38,983 nucleotides of DNA, from assembly GCA_004299305.1 (NCBI GenBank), contig SCPZ01000135.1, positions 1 to 38,983 of the forward strand. Reading direction: 5' to 3'. Of this stretch, positions 1 through 7,634 are shown piece after piece (position 1 is the first letter of the stretch; every line of letters begins with the position of its first letter). The position numbers were made by a program, and so were the translations under genes. Below the pieces are notes generated by a model. The model had not been told where the DNA came from. It was given only the letters and a program-made list of their open reading frames with translations, and made no database searches. This DNA is from Methylobacter sp. (GTDB lineage Bacteria > Pseudomonadota > Gammaproteobacteria > Methylococcales > Methylomonadaceae).

Positions 1-151
1 TAAGGAACGAGCATGAAATAAAGTGGACAACTGTGTGCGGCAGGAGTGCAAGCTTCGCCTAAAGCGCCTACTGTTGGTGCTTGCGCATGCAGGCGAAGCC
101 TGCACTCCGACTATTGGCAATTTGCTTAAGTTATTTCGTGCTTATTCCTAA
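1..151. repeat. Nested palindromic element at the window edge
   Basis: The ends (1-21 and 131-151) are imperfect inverted repeats, about 17 of 21 positions matching, of the form AGGAAyrAGCAyGAAATAA. Inside lies a second inverted repeat, 43-60 against 91-108, with 17 of 18 positions matching (GGAGTGC-AGCTTCGCCT). No reading frame of note is present. The layout is that of a small non-autonomous mobile or REP-like element. The left boundary may extend beyond the window. A segment of the interior (about 58-79) resembles a 23-bp insertion found at 13651-13673. Confidence 0.6.
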
Positions 152-164
152 TATTATGATTGTT

Positions 165-203
165 ATAACTATTAATTATTTTTAGCATACGCTGAATAGT
201 TAC
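165..203. repeat. Solo end / deletion derivative of the MITE-like repeat
   Basis: Positions 190-203 (CGCTGAATAGTTAC) are identical to the right terminal inverted repeat of the full element at 10737-10896, and the preceding 19 bases also match that copy with one or two changes. TAACTATT at 166-173 resembles the left terminus, so this looks like an element whose centre was lost. It ends just 3' of the histidine kinase gene. Confidence 0.55.
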
Positions 204-211
204 GATTTTTT

Positions 212-2416
212 CTATATATTTTCTTTGATTATGGCGTTCAGTTTAGCTATGTCGAACGGTTTGGTCAGGTAGGCTAGAAAACCGGCCTTTAGTCCTGTCT
301 CAACGTCGCAGGGCATGGCCGTTGCGCTCACGGCAATCACCGGGATGGATGCGGTGTCCGGGTTGGCTTTAAGTCTATGCAAGGCATCCAGGCCGCTGAT
401 GCCGGGGAGGTTGATGTCCATCAGCACTAAGTCAGGCCGATTTTCATGAATCATTTCCAGTCCTATTTCGGCGCTCTCGGCGCTTAACAGATCAATGTCT
501 CGATGTGTCTTGAATACATGTTTCATGATTTCTAAATTGACCGGGTTGTCTTCAATGTAAAGTACATGGCGAACGGTCGTGCGTTGTTCAGTCGATGCCT
601 CTTCTTTTTCCGTAAATGACGATGCCACGGCGATTTGGTTGTCTGGCCCGGCAACAGGCAGCTCAAACCAAAAGCGGCTGCCGATATCCGGGGCGCTGTC
701 AAAATCGATGCGTCCGCCCATGCCTTCAATCAGCCGCTTGCAGATGACCAGACCGATACCGGTTCCTTCGATATTCGATCTTTCTGCGCCCAGCCGGTGG
801 AAGGCCTGGAATATTTCCTGGCGGCGTTCATTAGCAATGCCGTGGCCGGTATCTGAGACGGTAACCTGCACAAAGTTGCCCGCCACCGTGCAAAACAGCG
901 TCACGTTACCGTCTTGCCGGTTGTACTTGATTGCATTGGACAACAGATTCAGCAGAACCTGCCGTACCCGGGATAGGTCGGCGCGCAGATGTATATTGCT
1001 TGGGCATGAGTACTGGATAACGACATTCCGTGGCGTGGCGGCAGGCAGAGAGAGCGACACGGCCTCGTCGATTAACGGCAACAGCGCAATCGTTTCGATT
1101 TTAAAATCGGTCTTGCCGCTTTCGATGCGCGCCATATCGAGAATTTCGTTAATCAGGCTTAGCAGGTGGCGGCTGCTGGTCATGATATGTCCGACCGCTT
1201 TTTTTTGAACATCGGCCAGCGGCGCTAACTCGCCTATTTCCAGTAATTGTCCAAAACCGATGATGGCGCTAAGCGGCGTACGCAGCTCATGACTGATGTG
1301 GGACAGAAAGTCCGACTTGGCTTTATTGGCGTTTTCGGCGGCGATTTTGGCCTCAATCAACATGTCTTCCAACTGTTTGCGTTCGCTGATGTCCCACAAG
1401 ATGCAATGAGTGCGCATAAAGCTATCGTTGAAATCGCGTTGGATGCTGCTGTCGATTAATACCGTTATGGCGCTGCCGTCTTTACGGCGCAATTGCAGTT
1501 CGGAACTCACATGTTGCGCGCTTTTAAGGTTATCGAACATAAGCGGAAACGGCTCTTTAGGCGTTTCAAGCCAAAAATCGCCAAAACAACGGCCTAGCAA
1601 TTCCTGGCGGCTATAGCCCAGCATGTCCGCCATTTTGTCGTTCAAGTCCAGGTAACAGCCGTCAATATCCAGCGACTGGTAGGCAACCGGGGAATGATCG
1701 AACATTTGCCGGAACCGGGCTTCGCTGTTTTTCAGCGTCTGTTCCACGCGCTTCCGGTGAGTAATGTCGCGGATGAAGCCATGCCATAAAACGGCGCCAT
1801 TGGACAGCCGTTCAGGCGTGGAGTGGCCTTCCATCCAGATTTCGCCTTTTTGCGGGTGAATTACGCGAAACTGTTCGTTCCAGTCGGTCATTTTCTGTGC
1901 GGAATAGCGGATAGACTGCCACAGGTATTCGAGATCATCGGGGTGAGACAGGGCAAAAATCGCAGTCGCATCGTGTTTAACGGTCTTTGCATCAATGCCG
2001 AAAACATCGGTAATATTTTTGCTCGCAAAAGGCATGGAGCAGCCGCCGTCAGCATTCAGTTGAAATTGGTAAGTCATGCCCGGCGCGTTACGGACTAACT
2101 TATCCAAGGTTGATTTGGCGAGGCTTAATTTATGACGGCTGTATACGACATAGGCGCTAAACAGGGCCAATAGCGCCAGTAAAAACAGTTCCCCGTGCAG
2201 CCACGAATAAAGCCGCTGCACATCATAAGAATTGGGGTGCAGGCCTAAAAAATCGAAGTTATTAGCTTGCAATGGCCTGGCGGGTGTGTCGGCAAATATC
2301 GGGGGTGATAACAGCAATAGCGGTAAATAGCAGGCGGCAAGCCGTTCTTTCATCGTGGAAAAACCAACTTTTTTTGCGCAAAGCAGGAAAATATTGCCTG
2401 TCTTTCGTAGGTTCAT
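212..2416 (-). CDS. Membrane-linked hybrid histidine kinase (PAS-PAS-HisKA-HATPase-REC)
   Basis: A sensor kinase expected to autophosphorylate on histidine and pass phosphate to its own receiver. The order seen is: a hydrophobic N-terminal segment resembling a signal peptide; a transmembrane helix near residues 75-93; two PAS domains (about 105-225 and 235-350); HisKA with the SHELRTPL phospho-His box near residue 372; HATPase_c with N-box (NLLSNAIKYN), G1 (DTGHG) and G2 (GTGIGL); and a C-terminal REC with phospho-acceptor Asp in LMDINLPG and conserved Lys in LTKPFD. All kinase motifs look intact. Three starts are possible: TTG at 2446, which would overlap the upstream stop; ATG at 2416; and ATG at 2353, which gives the cleanest signal peptide. 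No start has a good Shine-Dalgarno, so the N-terminus is uncertain. It is the last gene of a three-gene signalling operon. Confidence 0.9.
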   Translation of the reverse strand: MNLRKTGNIFLLCAKKVGFSTMKERLAACYLPLLLLSPPIFADTPARPLQANNFDFLGLHPNSYDVQRLYSWLHGELFLLALLALFSAYVVYSRHKLSLAKSTLDKLVRNAPGMTYQFQLNADGGCSMPFASKNITDVFGIDAKTVKHDATAIFALSHPDDLEYLWQSIRYSAQKMTDWNEQFRVIHPQKGEIWMEGHSTPERLSNGAVLWHGFIRDITHRKRVEQTLKNSEARFRQMFDHSPVAYQSLDIDGCYLDLNDKMADMLGYSRQELLGRCFGDFWLETPKEPFPLMFDNLKSAQHVSSELQLRRKDGSAITVLIDSSIQRDFNDSFMRTHCILWDISERKQLEDMLIEAKIAAENANKAKSDFLSHISHELRTPLSAIIGFGQLLEIGELAPLADVQKKAVGHIMTSSRHLLSLINEILDMARIESGKTDFKIETIALLPLIDEAVSLSLPAATPRNVVIQYSCPSNIHLRADLSRVRQVLLNLLSNAIKYNRQDGNVTLFCTVAGNFVQVTVSDTGHGIANERRQEIFQAFHRLGAERSNIEGTGIGLVICKRLIEGMGGRIDFDSAPDIGSRFWFELPVAGPDNQIAVASSFTEKEEASTEQRTTVRHVLYIEDNPVNLEIMKHVFKTHRDIDLLSAESAEIGLEMIHENRPDLVLMDINLPGISGLDALHRLKANPDTASIPVIAVSATAMPCDVETGLKAGFLAYLTKPFDIAKLNAIIKENI

Positions 2417-2442
2417 GGCGATAAAGGTAGATTTCTTGAGGC

Positions 2443-5400
2443 TCAACTAGCACGCTCCTTCAACCACGCCAGCAACTGCTCCTCCGGCATCGCCTTGGCG
2501 ATAAACCAGCCCTGGATGAGGTTGCAACCGAGGCCGCGCACCAAATCCAGGTCGGCTTGTGTCTCGACGCCTTCGGCCACCGTACATAATTTGAGTTTCA
2601 TGGCCATGCCCTGCATCGATGCCAGGATAGCCCGTGCGGCGGGCTTTTCCGCCGCACCATGCACAAGGTTCTTGTCCAGCTTGAGTTCGCCAAAAGGAAT
2701 GCGCTGCAATTGCTCCAGCGATGAATAGCCGGTGCCGAAGTCGTCAATGGACAGCTTGAAGCCCTTGAGTCGAAGACGGGTCATGACATCCAGCGCGGTG
2801 GTCATATCTTCCAGCAGGCCGGTTTCGGTAATTTCCAGGATCAGGTTTTCGGCTTTGAAACCCGTTGCCTGGACGCAGGCCAAGATAAATTCCGGCAACC
2901 TGATGTCTGACAGCCAGTTAGCCGAGAGATTGACTGCGATAGTCAAGGAGGCGTATCCCGCTTCGGCCAGGCGGGTCCCGCCGAGCAGGGCTTTGGTGAC
3001 CAGCATTTCGGAAAGCGGCCCGATCAGGCCGTGCTGTTCGGCCATGTCGATAAAGAGGTCGGGAGGGACCATGTCGCCATTGCGTTGCCAACGAGCCAGG
3101 GCTTCCATGCCGACCACGCGCAGTGTGTTTGCATCGACTTTGGGTTGAAAATGTATCTCGAATTCGTTGCGGCGGATGCCCTCTTGAATATCGTCAGGCG
3201 TAATGGTGATTTTTTCACCTTGCCTCGATGGAGATGCCGTTGTTTCACAAGGCTTAGCCAGCAGTTGCAAAAGGGCGTCTCGCGTTACCGGTTTCTTCAA
3301 GATACCGCGCAGATTCATGCCTTTGGCCCGAGCCATGTCGGCGGCGGTCTGCAATAATTGTTCTTCGACGCCGCTGGAAATAATCAAGTGGCCCCGGTAG
3401 TTGTGGTCGGCCAAGTGGCGCAAGAATTCAATGCCGTCCATGCCGGGCATATTAAGATTGCTGAACAGTAGGTCGACGCTGCCGTCCAGGCGGGCCAGTT
3501 TTATCAGCGCCGCTTCGGCTCCCTCAACGGTCAACACCTTCTGGATGCCCAGCGAAGACAGTAATATTGTAATTTGGCGGCGTGCTACAGGGTCGTCGTC
3601 CACGATCAGTACGGAAGCCGGCAGCATGTCTACGGCTATCGGCGCTGTATCTACAGGGTTAATCGTCGCGACTCTCGATACGCCGAGTCGGCTTACTGCG
3701 GTTTCCACATCGCTCAGCGCGTGTCCAAGTTCGGACAGCAAAGCGGCTGCCGTCTTTAATCGATTGGCTTTAGCCGACTCTTCGATAGTTTCCGCCAAGT
3801 GAGCGAAACCCAGTGCGCCGACCATGCGCGCCGAAGATTTGAGTTTATGCATGATCAAGGACAAGGCGCGACCGTTACGCTCGGCAAGATGTCGCCTACA
3901 GGCCGGTAGGTCGTTGCGCGCCGTGGTCGTAAATAAATCGATCAGTTCGCGGGTTTGCTTTGCATCTGCATAGCCAATGATGCGAGCCAAATAATCGGTA
4001 TCCAGGATTGCTTTATTTCCCCCTGTCTGGCTGCCCGGTGCGTCATTGCGGGATGCAAGCGGTGACGCATGTGGCAGCCAGCGCTCCAGCATATTGCGCA
4101 GGTTGTCCAGCTCAATGGGTTTAGGCAGGACATCGTCCATGCCCGCTTGCCTGCACAGGGCGAGCTCTTCCGGGTATTGGGCTGCGGTGATGGCAATAAT
4201 GGGGACATAGGCGCCGCTTTCTTGTTCAGTGGCGCGGATGGCGCGTGTCAATTCCAATCCGTCCATGACCGGCATATTGCGGTCGACTAAGATTAAATCA
4301 TGTCCGCCCGCCTGCCATTTAAGCATCGCCGCCGCGCCGTCGTCGACAATGTCGGCGGCGAAGCCCAGTACGTCGAGTTGCATACGCAGTAGGGCCTGAT
4401 TGGCGGGATTATCTTCGGCAACAAGAATGCGCCGTTGAGCGTCGGCAATGATAGTAGTCTTGTTTTCCGGTGTCTTGAGCGCGTCTTTAGCGTCAATGCG
4501 GCCCAACAAGTCGAGGATGACCTGCTGTTGGATATATCTTTGCCGTGCCGCTTCCAGGATGTTGGCATAGGTATCGATAAAGGGTTGTAGAAAGTCGGCT
4601 ATGGATAATGCGTCATAACCGTCGGATCTATTGGCCAAGCCGACTATGCCGATGAGCATCTCCCCGTAGCGGATAGGGATGCCAATAAAGTCTTCATGCG
4701 GACGCAGGCTTTCGGGCAAATCGTAGTGGCGATGGGGATTGACCGGGCTTTTGCCGGTAACGACTTCGCCGGTGCGCAACACCGCGTCGATTAGGCTGTC
4801 CAAATTGCCGGACTCCATGCCTGCCGCGTGTTTTTCTACAGAGAGGTGTCTGCTGTCATTGTTCCAGGCGACATTGCTGAGGGCGTGGGGTTTTAGGTAA
4901 GGTTTAGCGTCCGGGCCATGCAACACTTCGCCGAGAAAACCGTAGGTGCTGTCGGTTAGTTTTAACATGCCATCCAGCAACAAGGCGCTGGTCAGCTCAA
5001 GATCATGGTTGGCAATATAGTGCTGGAGCGCCTGACGCAGCAGGTCGAGCAGACGGGTTTGGTGTTGCCGTTTTGCCTGTATACGCTTTTGTGCAGTCAC
5101 ATCGGTGCGGATGGAGATATATTGCTCCGGCAGGCCGCGTTCGTCCAGAATGGGCGTTATGGTGCTTTGCACCCAGTAGGGGCTACCGTCTTTCCGTCGG
5201 TTTTGCAGTTCACCCCGCCAGGTTTTGCCTGCGGATAGCGTCCGCCACATCCTTTCGAAGAAAGCTGCCGGGTGATGGCCGGACTTGACGATGCGGTGGT
5301 TACGACCGATTAATTCTTCGCGGCTATAGCCGCTGAGCTCGCAGAATTTGCGGTTGACTGCGATGATGGTGCCGTCAGCGGCGGCAACGGAGACGATGGC

Positions 5401-6549
5401 ATGGGTATCCAAGGCAGTCCTGATATTTTCGAGTTGTCGCCATGCCTGTCGGCGTTGGTAATGTGCCGTTTCGAGGATGCGGAATTGTTGTGCCTGTGCC
5501 ATAGCCGCTGTTACCAGCAGTCGCGTGTCGACCGGTTTGACCAGGTAATCTTCTCCACCGGCATGGCGGGCAGCAAGCTGGTGATCACTATCAGGAAAGG
5601 CGGACAGGTAGATCACCGGTAGGCAGCCAAAACGCTTGTCCCGACGTAACAGGGCGGCAAGGTCGGCGCCCCGGCAGGTCGGCATTTCCATATCTAACAC
5701 GCATACTTCGGGTGCGAAGTCTCCCGGAAAATCCAGCGCGGTAAGCGGATCGTCGATGGTCAGCACCTCAAAACCGGCATCTTGCAGGATCTTGCTATGC
5801 ATGTTCAGAACGACCGCATCGTCCTCGACGAGTATGACGCGATAGGCTATGCGCGGCATCCAAGCCAGGCCGGTCAGTTCCGTTATCAGGCGTGTGGCGT
5901 CCAGCGGCGGGTCGAACAACAGCCGCGCACCGAGTTGTCGAGCCTTGAGCTGGACGCTTACATCGTTGGTATCGGCAATAGCCACCAGCAATGACGAAGC
6001 AGGATAGCTGGAGTTCGGCGTCGGCAAGACGGTTGCTATGTGCTTTGCGTTCTCGGCCAGCCAGCTGGCGGCGGCAACCAGAATCACCTGGTCGGCCAGA
6101 CAAGCTTCGCTTGCGTCATCGATGCTTTCCACGCGAGTCACAGAGAATCCCAGTGCAGCCAGATTCCCAACTAAATCGGCGTTGCCGTCGAAAACAGGGC
6201 TGGTCAGCACAAACAACCATTCGCCGGGCCGAGTCGGCAGGAAGTTCCGCTCCATATAAGTAGCATGTTGTCCCGCATCCAACAGGTCGGCCAATGCCGT
6301 GGCGGTTTGCAGGACGGCTTTTAGCCTGGCTTCTGTAGGCGCTTCTTGGGCGAATAACTCACCGAATAAATTGGCGAGTTCGTTAGCACGGGTGATCGCT
6401 TCCAGCCAATTAACACGGTTGCATTCATCAATGGTGTGCGTTGCGGCCTGCGCCAAGCGTAGGCCGCAAAGACGATCCCAGCCGTCGGCAGTCAATTTGG
6501 CCGTCAATTCGCGAATTTCGTGTGCAAGTTGCCGTTGGCTTGCCGTCAT
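2443..6549 (-). CDS. Multi-receiver PAS-GAF-REC-Hpt-REC-EAL signalling protein
   Basis: A predicted cytoplasmic phosphorelay and cyclic-di-GMP phosphodiesterase of 1368 residues. Domains in order: helical N-terminus (1-120); a degenerate receiver-like fold (about 130-245); REC (about 255-370, acceptor Asp in CVLDMEMP); PAS (about 385-505); GAF (about 515-685); REC (about 705-825, LVDRNMPVMDG); Hpt (about 845-950, His in IMHKLKSS); a third REC (about 975-1095); and EAL (about 1115-1365). The EAL domain keeps its catalytic signature: MEALARW, VNLSANW, LEITET, IDDFGTGYSS, KLDK and AEGVET. The third REC has Asn1031 (FSNLNMPG) where the phospho-acceptor Asp is expected. No HisKA or GGDEF is present, so phosphate must come from another kinase; the adjacent hybrid kinase is the obvious candidate (inference). 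ATG at 6549 has a strong AGGAGG 5 nt upstream and overlaps the previous stop by 4 nt. Confidence 0.92.
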   Translation of the reverse strand: MTASQRQLAHEIRELTAKLTADGWDRLCGLRLAQAATHTIDECNRVNWLEAITRANELANLFGELFAQEAPTEARLKAVLQTATALADLLDAGQHATYMERNFLPTRPGEWLFVLTSPVFDGNADLVGNLAALGFSVTRVESIDDASEACLADQVILVAAASWLAENAKHIATVLPTPNSSYPASSLLVAIADTNDVSVQLKARQLGARLLFDPPLDATRLITELTGLAWMPRIAYRVILVEDDAVVLNMHSKILQDAGFEVLTIDDPLTALDFPGDFAPEVCVLDMEMPTCRGADLAALLRRDKRFGCLPVIYLSAFPDSDHQLAARHAGGEDYLVKPVDTRLLVTAAMAQAQQFRILETAHYQRRQAWRQLENIRTALDTHAIVSVAAADGTIIAVNRKFCELSGYSREELIGRNHRIVKSGHHPAAFFERMWRTLSAGKTWRGELQNRRKDGSPYWVQSTITPILDERGLPEQYISIRTDVTAQKRIQAKRQHQTRLLDLLRQALQHYIANHDLELTSALLLDGMLKLTDSTYGFLGEVLHGPDAKPYLKPHALSNVAWNNDSRHLSVEKHAAGMESGNLDSLIDAVLRTGEVVTGKSPVNPHRHYDLPESLRPHEDFIGIPIRYGEMLIGIVGLANRSDGYDALSIADFLQPFIDTYANILEAARQRYIQQQVILDLLGRIDAKDALKTPENKTTIIADAQRRILVAEDNPANQALLRMQLDVLGFAADIVDDGAAAMLKWQAGGHDLILVDRNMPVMDGLELTRAIRATEQESGAYVPIIAITAAQYPEELALCRQAGMDDVLPKPIELDNLRNMLERWLPHASPLASRNDAPGSQTGGNKAILDTDYLARIIGYADAKQTRELIDLFTTTARNDLPACRRHLAERNGRALSLIMHKLKSSARMVGALGFAHLAETIEESAKANRLKTAAALLSELGHALSDVETAVSRLGVSRVATINPVDTAPIAVDMLPASVLIVDDDPVARRQITILLSSLGIQKVLTVEGAEAALIKLARLDGSVDLLFSNLNMPGMDGIEFLRHLADHNYRGHLIISSGVEEQLLQTAADMARAKGMNLRGILKKPVTRDALLQLLAKPCETTASPSRQGEKITITPDDIQEGIRRNEFEIHFQPKVDANTLRVVGMEALARWQRNGDMVPPDLFIDMAEQHGLIGPLSEMLVTKALLGGTRLAEAGYASLTIAVNLSANWLSDIRLPEFILACVQATGFKAENLILEITETGLLEDMTTALDVMTRLRLKGFKLSIDDFGTGYSSLEQLQRIPFGELKLDKNLVHGAAEKPAARAILASMQGMAMKLKLCTVAEGVETQADLDLVRGLGCNLIQGWFIAKAMPEEQLLAWLKERAS

Positions 6550-7136
6550 ATCGTCCTCCTGTTGATGAGGTGTTCCACCAGCGGGCGTAGAGCGGCGAAC
6601 GGAATCGGTTTTGGATAGATTGGAATGTCGGACGGAAGTCCGCCTTGCGCTTCGATCTCGGAAGCCGTGAGCGCCGTGACGACAATTAGGGTTGCAGATG
6701 CCGCTGCCGACTGCATTTTCAGGCGTCGAATCATTTTAAAACCATCCATTTCCGGCATGGACAAGTCGGTTATGATCAGCTTGGGGGCATGGCGTCCGAT
6801 CAGTATCAAGCCTTCGAAACCGTCCTCGGCAGTCAATAGCTGGACCGGCAATTGCCATTCGGCGAACTGGAGGCGATAAATCTCCCGCTGTACCGGGTCG
6901 TCTTCCACCACCAGCGCCTTGAGTATTTCCGGTGCGGGTGTAGTGCCGAGAATCGCCTGTTGTCGCAAGCGGATTGCCTCAATTGCTTCAATTGAGATAC
7001 GCCGGTGACCTCCGGCGGTTTTCCAGGCAGGAAGCACGCCGCTTTCGACCCAGGCTTGTACGGTTGACAAAGCCACGCCCAGTTGGGACGCAGCTTCGCG
7101 AGTGGAAAAAAATTGCGCGCTATTTATTTTTCTCAT
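6546..7136 (-). CDS. Excisionase/MerR-type HTH fused to a receiver domain
   Basis: A 196-residue protein. Residues about 8-60 form a helix-turn-helix of the excisionase/MerR type (FFSTREAASQLGV, then GVLPAWKTAGGHRRI). Residues about 72-190 form a response-regulator receiver with acidic pocket VVEDD, acceptor Asp in ITDLSMPEMDG and Lys in YPKPIP. The HTH sits N-terminal to the receiver, the reverse of the usual response-regulator order. It is the first gene of the operon with the EAL protein and hybrid kinase (4-nt overlap). It is probably a phospho-controlled DNA-binding regulator; its targets are unknown. The start at 7136 lacks a clear ribosome-binding site. Confidence 0.85.
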   Translation of the reverse strand: MRKINSAQFFSTREAASQLGVALSTVQAWVESGVLPAWKTAGGHRRISIEAIEAIRLRQQAILGTTPAPEILKALVVEDDPVQREIYRLQFAEWQLPVQLLTAEDGFEGLILIGRHAPKLIITDLSMPEMDGFKMIRRLKMQSAAASATLIVVTALTASEIEAQGGLPSDIPIYPKPIPFAALRPLVEHLINRRTI

Positions 7137-7424
7137 GGGATTTAGCGTTTTTGAATGTACGCGATGACATATATTCCGATAAGTCGTAATGGCCGGAGAG
7201 ATTAGTTACGATCAGTGTTTTCATTGATTTACGCATTTTCGTCATTTTTGCATAAAAATTGTAAGTACGTAAGTAAATTCTTACTTTAATGCGGAGCCTG
7301 GCCGGGTGCGCACGGTAAATTTATGTAAGTTATTGATAAAAACAGATAATATGGTGGGTGTGCTGCTGAATGCGGCTATTCGCAGAGGCGCAACGACTTA
7401 CGTCAGGCTATCCTTTCCTCCTCG

Positions 7425-7445
7425 TTCCCACGCGCTGCGTGGGAA
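7425..7445. repeat. CGTTCCCACGC-type hairpin repeat
   Basis: TTCCCACGC and GCGTGGGAA form a perfect 9-bp stem around GCT. A GGCGC-GCT-GCGCC mini-hairpin follows at about 7455-7467. The same family recurs at 28748-28777 (11-bp stem) and as a half copy at 31713-31732. Confidence 0.6.
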
Positions 7446-7517
7446 TGCGGTCAAGGCGCGCTGCGCCGCGGGTCAGGTCGCGTAAGCTATGGATGGCGAG
7501 TTGTGTATGCGATATAC

Positions 7518-7550
7518 AGACCTTCCAGGTTTTTAAAACCTGGAAGGTCT
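7518..7550. repeat. 33-nt palindrome, identical to that at 17391-17423
   Basis: AGACCTTCCAGGTTTT is followed by its own inverted copy (TAAAACCTGGAAGGTCT), giving a near-perfect palindrome. An identical 33-nt copy lies at 17391-17423, 3' of the TonB receptor gene. It can form a long hairpin in either transcript, so it may act as a terminator or 3' end, but its repeated occurrence marks it as a dispersed element. Confidence 0.75.
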
Positions 7551-7634
7551 AACTTGCAAGGTTCTGAACAGGTGGAGGTGGGGCGTTTTGAATGGAGCAA
7601 TATGGCCGACTTAAGCGGGTAGCCGCGTTTTTAA

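Larger units (their letters stand above)
7137..7634. other. Gene-free gap with two palindromes
   Basis: About 500 bp with no convincing gene. The part next to the HTH-receiver gene (about 7250-7290) is AT-rich and has repeated TAAGTA words and an AAGTAA/TTACTT inverted repeat; it could hold that operon's promoter and operator. The part next to the chemoreceptor gene carries the two palindromic repeats listed separately. Confidence 0.5.

Noticed and set aside
579-1208. Plus-strand open frame of 209 codons over the kinase gene
   Set aside because: It lies wholly opposite a gene with clear conserved kinase motifs; its translation is low-complexity and shows no domain.
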